From contig JAJUGC010000154.1 of the NCBI GenBank assembly GCA_029268325.1, positions 1 to 5,899 on the forward strand: a stretch of 5,899 nt of DNA, in the 5' to 3' direction. Origin of the DNA: Gammaproteobacteria bacterium. Its GTDB lineage: Bacteria; Pseudomonadota; Gammaproteobacteria; Pseudomonadales; Oleiphilaceae. Made by a program: the position numbers and the translations under genes. This document shows positions 1 through 5,853 of the stretch, in pieces (positions within the stretch are counted from its first letter, which is position 1; each line of letters opens with the position of its first letter). Below the pieces are notes generated by a model. That model saw only the letters and a program-made list of their open reading frames with translations. It was not told the origin of the DNA and searched no databases.

Positions 1-29
1 CGCAGGTTCGAATCCTGCCCGGGGCACCA
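1..29 (+). tRNA. 3' end of a tRNA (T arm, acceptor 3' strand and CCA); 5' part lies outside the window
   Basis: Bases 2-6 (GCAGG) pair perfectly with 14-18 (CCTGC) around the seven-base T loop TTCGAAT. Next come seven bases CCGGGGC (19-25), which form the 3' side of the acceptor stem, then discriminator A26 and an encoded CCA at 27-29. The missing 5' strand of the acceptor should therefore read GCCCCGG. The anticodon is off the left edge, so the amino acid cannot be read. The T arm resembles some tRNA-Arg genes, but that is only a weak impression. No U-tract terminator follows. Confidence 0.93.
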
Positions 30-87
30 TTTAAAATCAATCACTTACACCATCTCCCCCATCATCAAAAACACCTCAAAAACTGAC

Positions 88-109
88 TGCGCTACACTTT
101 GCGCTACAC
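88..109. repeat. Tandem 10-bp direct repeat TGCGCTACAC downstream of the tRNA
   Basis: TGCGCTACAC occurs at 88-97 and again at 100-109, separated by TT. Closely spaced copies of a short motif a few tens of bases beyond a tRNA 3' end are what arm-type integrase binding sites look like in genomic islands. No integrase gene and no second copy of the tRNA end is present in the window, so that role is inferred from position and repeat structure only. Confidence 0.7.
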
Positions 110-157
110 AATTGCCAACTCTGAAGTAAAGTGCGTGGCATTTACCCCACCACCAAA

Positions 158-538
158 CTAACCCGCATCCCTTAGCTCTGCCGCCATTTCCGCCGGACTG
201 ATCACCACACCTTCTTCATCGCTGCTGGGAAATACCGCCAGCAGGGTGCCATCTTCTTCCATACCTGGCAGCCAGCGACTCGTCCAGGTTTTCAGGTCAA
301 TGGATTTTGGTGTGCAGTCGGACCAGTCACCGGTGGCCCATAGGGCGGCAAAGTCCGGGTGGGGCCAGATGGGGAAGCATTCGTCACCTTCAGAAGAAAC
401 AACGGCCCATCCTGAAGGACTGTACAGACTCCAGACCTGCCCATACTTGGCTACTTGGGAAATCAGGTACTGATAACGCTGCTCGGCAGGTAGTTTCTCC
501 ACGGACCGGAGTTCTTCCGGGCTCAGGGTGTAGGTCAT
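158..538 (-). CDS. DUF2750 family protein
   Basis: A 126-residue soluble protein with no signal peptide or membrane segment. It carries the conserved pattern I associate with DUF2750 (Pfam PF11042): WSLY near residue 36, an aromatic core FPIWPHPDFAALWATGDW at 55-72, PKSIDL at 77-82, RWLPGMEEDG at 88-97, a VFP at 102-104 and VVISP at 111-115. The length is typical of the family. The molecular function is unknown; the proteins are small, cytosolic and widespread in proteobacteria. The ATG at 538 is preceded on the minus strand by GGCGGAGA with about ten bases to the start, an acceptable ribosome binding site. The gene stands alone between the tRNA and the divergent orphan gene. The family call is from motif recognition and is fairly firm. 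Confidence 0.9.
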   Translation of the reverse strand: MTYTLSPEELRSVEKLPAEQRYQYLISQVAKYGQVWSLYSPSGWAVVSSEGDECFPIWPHPDFAALWATGDWSDCTPKSIDLKTWTSRWLPGMEEDGTLLAVFPSSDEEGVVISPAEMAAELRDAG

Positions 539-851
539 GTCGAAATGTCTCCGCCGGAACCGGTTCGGCTCCTTTCCAAACCGCCACTCTCCAGCGACGG
601 GATTTCATAAAGTTTCTATTTTGATCTGCTTTTCCCCTGCTACCAACTGGCAACCTGACACTAACGACACTCTTAGCCCCCTTTAAAAATATGAAATTGT
701 CATCTTGAACAGTATTTTATAAGCGATGAATTCACACGCTCTGCACCGACCGCTTCGCTGACAGTCGTTCGGCAGGCAGGAAGGTGCTTGGTGGTAGCGA
801 GCCTATGGGCACTCCAACCTTGCCCAACCTTTTTCCTTTATGGAGAGCAAG
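539..851. other. Intergenic region between two divergent genes
   Basis: No convincing gene is seen in these 313 bases, which separate the start of the DUF2750 gene from that of the plus-strand orphan gene. It contains a 10-bp perfect palindrome (557-566) just upstream of the DUF2750 ribosome binding site. An AT-rich patch at about 680-725 holds a possible plus-strand promoter: TTGTCA at 697-702 and TATAAG at 718-723, but with a 15-base spacer, shorter than ideal. A weak bulged stem is possible between 781-791 and 814-821 (AAGG..TTGG with CCAACCTT). Short open frames here lack family resemblance and good initiation signals. Confidence 0.5.
557..566. promoter_or_regulatory. 10-bp palindrome GAACCGGTTC, possible operator
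   Basis: GAACCGGTTC is its own reverse complement. It lies 19-28 bases upstream of the DUF2750 start codon, just beyond the ribosome binding site, so a bound protein or an RNA hairpin there could affect expression. A 10-bp palindrome can also occur by chance, and no second copy is seen in this window. Confidence 0.3.
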
Positions 852-1658
852 ATGGTTCGTAGAAGGCGATCAGCATCTCGTCGTCATAATTATCAGAAGA
901 TACTGGTGGGTGGGGTTCTCGGCCTGGCCGCGGTTGCAGTGGCATTCACCCCCATCGACCATAACCCGCAACCTGAGGAGGAGAAGAGGACCAGTCACAC
1001 CCCTGACTCTTTACCGGAGTATGACTTTTTCGTTGGAGCTGCTGGCAAGCCAGCTAAACCGTCTGACCTCCCAGACCTAAACATGTCAGCTGAAAGGCTC
1101 AGCCTCAATAGAACAGCCCCAAGCTTTGAGAGAGTCGCCAGCTCCCTTCATCATCCGACTTTTCTGGCCGATCTCAGCAACCTGCTGGCAGGCCCCGTTT
1201 CCACTTGGAGCATTCTGAAGGCGATCTGGCGGCTGGACAGCCGAGACAAGTTCAATTCGCTGTTGCTAGGTGATGGGCTGGCTTTTACCCCGACCAACCC
1301 TTCCCCCCTAACCAGCCGGAGCCTGACTGCCAGCCGGCCCCTGCTGCCAGGGCTCGATATTCTTTCTTTTGGGCTGGCGCTCAAAGTCAGTGCCAGCTGT
1401 GCCCTGTGCCATATGCCCGAACCCACCACCCTGGTGGAGCCCTCCCTTAATAGCGACCTCAGCTTGGGGCTACTGCGGGTGGTGGCCGGCACTCCCTCTG
1501 CCCTGTTTGCGCCCCTGTACAGGGCACCTTCTGAAGCAGCCTCCATGGCCAGCAACTATGGAGCGCCACGTGCCTCGGCAAAACCGGCGGTATTGGGAAA
1601 GCCCTCCAACCAACCCCTTCTGACCTGGCCTTCCCAGGTCATGGCCCCCCCCTGGTGA
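852..1658 (+). CDS. Orphan exported or membrane-anchored protein with a single CXXCH motif
   Basis: I do not recognise a family. From the ATG at 852 the product is 268 residues. A very basic N terminus (MVRRRRSASRRHNYQK) is followed by a hydrophobic stretch at residues 17-31 and an AVA/F site that could be cut by signal peptidase I; otherwise it is a membrane anchor. An acidic, proline-containing linker follows, then a long Ser/Leu/Pro/Ala-rich region. The only two cysteines are C183 and C186 in CALCH, the covalent haem motif of c-type cytochromes, and the N terminus would place it in the periplasm where haem attachment occurs. No wider cytochrome c fold is evident. An ATG at 840 is in frame, but GGAG at 842-845 sits six bases before the 852 ATG, so 852 is preferred. 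The last codons include a run of eight C's, and the stop is 49 bases from convergent ydbL. Codon use with many CTG and GCC codons supports a real gene. Function unknown. Confidence 0.6.
   Translation: MVRRRRSASRRHNYQKILVGGVLGLAAVAVAFTPIDHNPQPEEEKRTSHTPDSLPEYDFFVGAAGKPAKPSDLPDLNMSAERLSLNRTAPSFERVASSLHHPTFLADLSNLLAGPVSTWSILKAIWRLDSRDKFNSLLLGDGLAFTPTNPSPLTSRSLTASRPLLPGLDILSFGLALKVSASCALCHMPEPTTLVEPSLNSDLSLGLLRVVAGTPSALFAPLYRAPSEAASMASNYGAPRASAKPAVLGKPSNQPLLTWPSQVMAPPW
1621..1641. repeat. Perfect hairpin at the 3' end of the CXXCH orphan gene
   Basis: TGACCTGG (1621-1628) and CCAGGTCA (1634-1641) are perfect reverse complements around a five-base loop CCTTC. The hairpin lies within the last coding bases, ahead of the C-tract. 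No T run follows on either strand, so it is not a standard intrinsic terminator. It could still stabilise an mRNA end or separate the convergent transcripts. Confidence 0.55.
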
Positions 1659-1707
1659 GGATGAAGGTGGAGAGTTCTTGGATTGCTTCAACAATGCTGG
1701 GAACGGA

Positions 1708-2055
1708 CTATTTCCGTACCCAGCCATTGGAATAGATATAGTGGCCGGGGCGGGTCTTTTCGATCGCTTTCTTGCCGGCAATGGCTTCCACATTGGAAAT
1801 ACTGATGCCGTTTTTGTCAGCCAGCCTCTGGTACTCAGCCCTCCGCGCCTCGTTGATCAGCCGTACGATTTCAGCCGCATCCCCCTGGGCTTTCACCACT
1901 CCCAAGTAACCGTCCGGCTTTTCGCCGACCCAGCCTTGCTCCTTGGCCTGATCCAGCCTGGCCATGGCGTCTTGCAGGCTGAGCGCCAACGCCGGCGCGC
2001 CCATCAGTAACAACACCATCGCGAATACAGCTTTTAAATGATTTCGCTGAAACAT
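1708..2055 (-). CDS. ydbL: YdbL family periplasmic protein (DUF1318)
   Basis: A 115-residue protein with a Sec signal peptide: basic start (MFQRNHLK), hydrophobic core and a likely cut after ALA at residue 24. The mature part has YdbL/DUF1318 landmarks: a G-x-VGE-x-x-DGYLG segment at 41-52, INEARRAEYQRLADKNGIS at 67-85, an AG at 93-94 and the C-terminal PGHYIYSNGWVRK. The size is near that of E. coli YdbL. In E. coli, YdbL acts in the periplasm with the YdbH-YnbE bridge and appears to limit YnbE multimerisation; that is known for the family and not shown here. It is the last gene of the three, nine bases after the ynbE stop. Its ribosome binding site, AAGGGGGA, sits directly before the ATG. 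No clear terminator follows; a convergent orphan gene ends 49 bases away. Confidence 0.93.
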   Translation of the reverse strand: MFQRNHLKAVFAMVLLLMGAPALALSLQDAMARLDQAKEQGWVGEKPDGYLGVVKAQGDAAEIVRLINEARRAEYQRLADKNGISISNVEAIAGKKAIEKTRPGHYIYSNGWVRK

Positions 2056-2064
2056 GCTTCCCCC

Positions 2065-2256
2065 TTAGAACAAGCCGCTGGACTCACTGAACATCTCGTC
2101 CAGTTCGCGATCTACTTTAACGTAAATTTCATGTTCAATCTTAACGTTCAGATTGATATTGATCGGCTCGCTCGGCATTTCCATCTTGACTGTGGGTGTA
2201 CAAGCCATCACCAACAAGGACATCAAAACCCCGAGCAAGGGGCGTACTATCACCAT
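2065..2256 (-). CDS. ynbE: YnbE family outer-membrane lipoprotein
   Basis: From the preferred start the product is 63 residues, close to the 61 of E. coli YnbE as I recall it. A short basic N terminus and hydrophobic segment end in the lipobox VMAC, making Cys19 the lipidated residue. The mature part holds the family signature PININLNVKIEHEI at 31-44 and ends in GLF. In E. coli YnbE is an outer-membrane lipoprotein that stacks onto the C-terminal end of YdbH and completes a periplasm-spanning bridge for phospholipid transport. An in-frame ATG at 2274 overlaps the ydbH stop (ATGA) and would add six residues, but it has only a weak upstream signal. The ATG at 2256 has GAGGA seven bases ahead and gives the expected length, so it is chosen. 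It lies between ydbH and ydbL in a tight operon. Confidence 0.9.
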   Translation of the reverse strand: MVIVRPLLGVLMSLLVMACTPTVKMEMPSEPININLNVKIEHEIYVKVDRELDEMFSESSGLF

Positions 2257-2270
2257 TGAGTATTCCTCGA

Positions 2271-4922
2271 TCATGGACTCTTGGTTGCCTGACGCTGTCT
2301 CAGCGCTTCGTTGACACGTTTTTTGACCGTGTCGCTCAGGTTACTGGCCATTTGCAGGCTGGCGAGCAACATGGGCAGGTTTTCCTCCAGGTTAATATTG
2401 AGATGAACCGGCGGGCTGTCCCGCATTTGGGGGTTTCGCCCCTGCAACCGAACCCCCAGCTTCAACTGCCCGTCGTCAGCATAGGTAATATCGCTCGACA
2501 ACAGAGAGTAGTGGAAATTCTCCAGTACTTCAGCCAACAGTTCCATCCGGGCATCATTCCTGGCCATGTTCCGAACCTGGTCGTGGCTGTATCGTAGCAC
2601 TCCGCCCGGTGGGCGGGCATACAGACTTCCCTCCGCCACGGCAATCCCTTGGCTTGAGACCATTAGAGGCAAGTTTCCATCCAGGGTTCCATGCCCGCTT
2701 AGATCCTGGCTGGCATAGAGTTCCAGAATCCGGGAAAGGTCAATCCCACGAATCAACAGGGGAACCCGTACCGGGTTGTCCGACAGGTCAAAGTGAACGG
2801 GCTCCGCCCAGACTCGCCCGCCAAGCAGGCCCAGCTCCAGCTGCCTTAATGCCACCATTCCTTTCAGCAGATCCGAGCTTTGGCTGGTGTAGCTTCCTGC
2901 GATCTGCAAAGGCCCCATCTCTACCCCTGGATTGAGCCGCTTGACTTGCATGAACTGGCTGCCCAACATCACCTGCTCGCCCTCTTTGTGAAAGGACAAG
3001 TCTGCAGACAAGCCGTCCACGAGCATCCGGTCATAGATTCCGCCCAGATCCCATAATTGCATTCGGGCCTCCAACTCCAGGGGTTCCTCTTCCCCGGGAA
3101 ACGTGACGCGCCCCTGAGCGGACAGTTTGCCCCGGGACACTTCCAGAAGTTCCGGCCACTGCTTGAGCAGTGCCGGCAAAGGATTGGCAGCCAGGAAATA
3201 AAGTTGCGGCACGGACCAGTCCAGAGCCATGGGCTGATCCGGTTGACGCAGGAAGCCATATTCAATGGTCAGCCCCCCGTGTGCCCTGGCCTCACCGCGG
3301 ATGCTCAAGACGCCGTTTCCATAGCCAAGCACTCCCTGGCTCTGCCAAGATTGCGGATGGAGCTGATCCTGCACCAGGCGGGACGTTGCCAAACTCAATT
3401 GCCCTTGTAAGTGGGGCGACTCACCCTGCCCTTCAATCACAAAACCCGCAGTTTCCAGCCGGGCCTGTTCCAACAGGAGCTCCGGCAGCTCCAGCTGGTC
3501 CGCCCTGATCCAGGAGGCCGGCTCCAATTCGAGTCGATACTCATCCTGTCGCCAATGCCCCCGGGCATAAAGCTCCGCGGAGGCGTTTTGCAATCGCACT
3601 TGCGGTGCAAAGCCCACCTGGGGGCTGCGCAGCTGCAATCTGGCCTCTCGAAGCTCCGCCGTGACCGGCCCCTGCAGAGCCACCCTGATCTGCCCCTGCC
3701 CCACGCCGGCCAGCTCTCCCGAACTTTCCAGCTCCACCTCCAACAAGGGCTCTGTGCCTTCCAGGCCTTGCCATTCTCCCTGGGAGCGTACCTGTACTTG
3801 CACAGGCCCCGGATCAAGCCCCTCAAACCCTGCCAAATGCTCCACACCCGGCAAACGGGTCAGTTGTCCTTCGGCCTGTAACTGGTAGCGCTCAACCTGT
3901 CCGTTCTGAACATCCAGACGTAACTCCAAAGCTCCCTGGACCATCTCCACCAGGGGAGCCTTGGCAGTGGGCCCTAAGGTCGCCGTCAGGTTCAGCTCCC
4001 CATTTAACGCCGGTTGCAGTCCGCCCGCCGCCATTTGGGATGGCAGTTGCATATCCCAGTTGCCGGCAAGTGCCAGCGTGGACAGGGGCTGGAGCCATGC
4101 CGCTTTCTCCAGCTTCGGCTGCCACTGGGACAGCCATTGCAGCAGCCAGGGTTGATAGGCCCCTTCGCTCACCTGCCAGTGCCCCTGCCAACGCACCTTT
4201 TCGGCTTCTATGGAAGACACAGAAGCCTGCCCCCGGGTTGCGGGCATATCATCCGCATAAACTACAGCGGTCAGTTCTGCGCCCCCCTTAAGGGCTCCCT
4301 GAAGATCGATTTGGATCTTATGCTCCCCTTGCTCGAGACGAACTTGCAACGCGGCGGTTTGCTGTTGGAGCAGCAATTGAGCCGAGCCGGATAATTGACA
4401 GCGCCTGTCTGCACAAGGCAACTCTCCGTGGAATTGGCCGACAGAAATTTGACGGGGAAGCCAGTCTGGAACCGACCAATCTTGCGGGGCTAGTGTTTCA
4501 TGGGCCAAGAAGGCCCCCCCGGTCACAGCCCCTGAACCCACAGAAACCTGTACCTGTTGCACCTGTGCCGTTTCGAACCGGGGTAGCCCGAGCCTCCAAT
4601 ACCAATCCAGGCGGATATCCTCCGCCTGGACTTCCAGCCTGCGATGCTTGCCAGAAGAGCTTCGTACAAAAGCGAGCCGCTCCAGTTCCAGGTGTTCCGC
4701 ACTCCAGGATCGAACCTGTAGGTGGATGCCTTCAACTCCTTGGTTTTTCAGCCACCCGCGCAGATACCAGCCGCCGGCGAACAGCAACAGGCCAAGACAC
4801 AAAACCAGTATCAGCACACCCCGGAGCAACCGAAACCAAAAGCTGCGACCTGGCACTTGGGAAGGTGGCGTTGCTGACGGCCCTACGGCTGGCTTTGAAG
4901 AAGAATGAGAAGGTTCAGTCAT
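2271..4922 (-). CDS. ydbH: YdbH, AsmA-like intermembrane phospholipid transport protein
   Basis: An 883-residue protein, about the length of E. coli YdbH (roughly 880). A short Ser/Pro-rich cytoplasmic N terminus (1-30) leads to one membrane segment at about 34-53. The rest is a long periplasmic region of alternating beta strands, as in AsmA-like groove proteins. Conserved C-terminal parts are visible: LELGLLGGRVW near 695, RGIDLSRILEL near 725, LSGHGTLDGNLPL near 741, GSLYARPPGGVLRYS near 765 and VHLNINLEENLPML at 839-852. In E. coli YdbH is redundant with TamB and YhdP in moving phospholipids to the outer membrane and pairs with YnbE. C170 and C175 form a CX4C pair that could be a disulfide. 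The ATG at 4922 is the only nearby start: an in-frame TGA lies 36 bases upstream with no start codon between. No ribosome binding site precedes it. First gene of the operon. Confidence 0.94.
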   Translation of the reverse strand: MTEPSHSSSKPAVGPSATPPSQVPGRSFWFRLLRGVLILVLCLGLLLFAGGWYLRGWLKNQGVEGIHLQVRSWSAEHLELERLAFVRSSSGKHRRLEVQAEDIRLDWYWRLGLPRFETAQVQQVQVSVGSGAVTGGAFLAHETLAPQDWSVPDWLPRQISVGQFHGELPCADRRCQLSGSAQLLLQQQTAALQVRLEQGEHKIQIDLQGALKGGAELTAVVYADDMPATRGQASVSSIEAEKVRWQGHWQVSEGAYQPWLLQWLSQWQPKLEKAAWLQPLSTLALAGNWDMQLPSQMAAGGLQPALNGELNLTATLGPTAKAPLVEMVQGALELRLDVQNGQVERYQLQAEGQLTRLPGVEHLAGFEGLDPGPVQVQVRSQGEWQGLEGTEPLLEVELESSGELAGVGQGQIRVALQGPVTAELREARLQLRSPQVGFAPQVRLQNASAELYARGHWRQDEYRLELEPASWIRADQLELPELLLEQARLETAGFVIEGQGESPHLQGQLSLATSRLVQDQLHPQSWQSQGVLGYGNGVLSIRGEARAHGGLTIEYGFLRQPDQPMALDWSVPQLYFLAANPLPALLKQWPELLEVSRGKLSAQGRVTFPGEEEPLELEARMQLWDLGGIYDRMLVDGLSADLSFHKEGEQVMLGSQFMQVKRLNPGVEMGPLQIAGSYTSQSSDLLKGMVALRQLELGLLGGRVWAEPVHFDLSDNPVRVPLLIRGIDLSRILELYASQDLSGHGTLDGNLPLMVSSQGIAVAEGSLYARPPGGVLRYSHDQVRNMARNDARMELLAEVLENFHYSLLSSDITYADDGQLKLGVRLQGRNPQMRDSPPVHLNINLEENLPMLLASLQMASNLSDTVKKRVNEALRQRQATKSP

Positions 4923-5078
4923 GACAGTAAAGCCGTTACAGCAACGGAGCCGGATTCAGACAAGATGCTTGATCGTCCCACACTCGAAGTTCCACCGGCA
5001 TCAAGCCAATGGCCTATTTTTTGCTAGATCTAATGGGAGTGACAAACGATTGACGGATGAGAACATGGAGTCGATAGC
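4923..5078. promoter_or_regulatory. Divergent intergenic region between ydbH and the right-hand orphan gene
   Basis: These 156 bases must hold the promoters for the ydbH operon and probably for the plus-strand gene. CCGTT (4933-4937) pairs with AACGG (4943-4947) in a small hairpin 11 bases upstream of the ydbH start, where a ribosome binding site is absent. TCTAAT at 5029-5034 is a fair plus-strand -10 candidate that overlaps the palindrome TAGATCTA (5025-5032), but no good -35 is seen. TTGTCA read on the minus strand is a -35 candidate for ydbH without a convincing -10. The promoter calls are weak. Confidence 0.4.
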
Positions 5079-5723
5079 ATGAGCCTCATCAGCCCCGAAC
5101 GCCAATATGCGATCAATTACGAAATCTCCCGGGAAACGCCCACGGCCCCTGCCGCTCCTAAAAAGGCAAAGCAGGCACCCGCCACACCTGAGCCCACGGC
5201 GAAAATCCTGCAGGACGATTTGGTGACCCTGCAGGGACACCAACAAGAGAAGCCCGTAACCAGCAAGATTCCCCTGCAAGACTTCCAGACCACGGTCGGT
5301 CAGGATCGGGCCATGATCCAGGCCACGCTCCGCAACAAGCTGGCGGAGTATGGATTGCGCCCCAACCTAAAAGCTGAAATTGTACGAGACGAGAGCGGCA
5401 AGCTGCGCCTGCTGGCCAATGCCCCGCAAACGGTCCTGTCACAGATCAACCAGGACCTGAACAACAACGGGGAATTTCGGGCGGCCTTCACCCGGCTCAG
5501 CCAAAATCAGCCGACTCTGGATTACGTAGCCAACGTCAAAAAATTGTCATCCGCCTACGGCAGTGCCAACAGGCTCTTCAATAGTCTGGTCAGCTCCCAT
5601 GGGGATAACAATAGCCTGAGCGATATTGCCACCCGTTACGACAACCTCAAGCAAACCCTGGCTGCCGACTCAGCGGCGCAAGGTTTGGCCAACTCCAGTT
5701 ACAGTTTTGTCATAAATGTCTGA
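5079..5723 (+). CDS. Orphan protein of 214 residues, no recognised family
   Basis: I do not recognise this protein. It has no signal peptide or membrane segment. Residues 1-18 are followed by a Pro/Ala/Lys-rich, probably flexible stretch at about 19-42. A more structured middle contains a predicted helix (RAMIQATLRNKLAEYGL), a beta-like pair (LKAEIVRDESGKLRLLA) and further helices rich in Asn and Gln. The end, SSYSFVINV, looks like a terminal strand. There is no cysteine and no tryptophan, a composition often seen in secreted or surface-assembled proteins, though not diagnostic. The ATG is preceded by GGAG with eight bases between, a good ribosome binding site. It diverges from ydbH across a 156-base spacer, so the two may share control. 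Codon use looks like that of its neighbours. Likely a real gene; role unknown. Confidence 0.8.
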   Translation: MSLISPERQYAINYEISRETPTAPAAPKKAKQAPATPEPTAKILQDDLVTLQGHQQEKPVTSKIPLQDFQTTVGQDRAMIQATLRNKLAEYGLRPNLKAEIVRDESGKLRLLANAPQTVLSQINQDLNNNGEFRAAFTRLSQNQPTLDYVANVKKLSSAYGSANRLFNSLVSSHGDNNSLSDIATRYDNLKQTLAADSAAQGLANSSYSFVINV

Positions 5724-5777
5724 GTCAGTGTACTTAATACACCAGGCTTGGCCCTCAACATCGAAAGGACAAACCCT

Positions 5778-5843
5778 ATGGATTGCCTTCTCTCCCCAAC
5801 CACCGGCCAGCCAAGTACAGCCCGCATCCAGAATAATCCTTAG
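5778..5843 (+). CDS. Possible 21-residue small ORF or leader peptide
   Basis: An ATG at 5778 has AAAGGA at 5764-5769, eight bases upstream, which is good initiation context. It reads 21 codons (MDCLLSPTTGQ...QNNP) and stops at TAG 5841-5843. The 5' arm of a strong hairpin lies inside this ORF, and the stop overlaps the first base of the 3' arm, so translating ribosomes would disrupt the hairpin. That is the arrangement of a leader peptide controlling a downstream gene, but the downstream gene is outside the window and the ORF is short enough to be chance. Confidence 0.3.
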   Translation: MDCLLSPTTGQPSTARIQNNP

Positions 5844-5853
5844 CGGGCTGTAC
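5815..5853. repeat. Strong 11-bp inverted repeat (hairpin)
   Basis: GTACAGCCCGC (5815-5825) and GCGGGCTGTAC (5843-5853) are perfect reverse complements around a 17-base loop. An outer stem can add ACCGGCC (5802-5808) with GGCCCGGT (5854-5861), with one bulged base on the right and a six-base internal loop on the left. No T run follows on either strand, so it is not a standard intrinsic terminator. It could be an attenuator, a structured RNA, a REP-like repeat or the edge of an unseen element. Confidence 0.75.

Noticed and set aside
840..851. ATG at 840 as the start of the CXXCH orphan gene
   Set aside because: No ribosome binding site precedes it, whereas GGAG is correctly placed for the in-frame ATG at 852.
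1151..1555. 134-codon minus-strand open frame opposite the CXXCH orphan gene
   Set aside because: It reads as an Arg/Ser-rich sequence without family motifs, while the plus frame has a ribosome binding site, an export signal and better codon use. Treated as a shadow.
1678..2010. Plus-strand open frame of 110 codons antisense to ydbL
   Set aside because: It begins with TTG, has no family resemblance and covers a well-identified gene on the other strand.
3411..3881. 156-codon plus-strand open frame inside ydbH, and many similar ones between 2600 and 4920
   Set aside because: These are antisense shadows of the GC-rich ydbH gene, with Pro/Arg/Leu-rich translations and no recognisable domains.
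5728..5742. GTGTA/TACAC hairpin just after the stop of the 214-codon gene as a terminator
   Set aside because: The stem is only five pairs, AT-containing and without a following T run, too weak to call as a terminator.
5699..5827. 42-codon minus-strand ORF starting at 5827 with AAGGA nine bases upstream
   Set aside because: It has a reasonable initiation signal, but overlaps the end of the 214-codon gene and is antisense to the small plus-strand ORF; the sequence resembles no known small protein and there is no further support.
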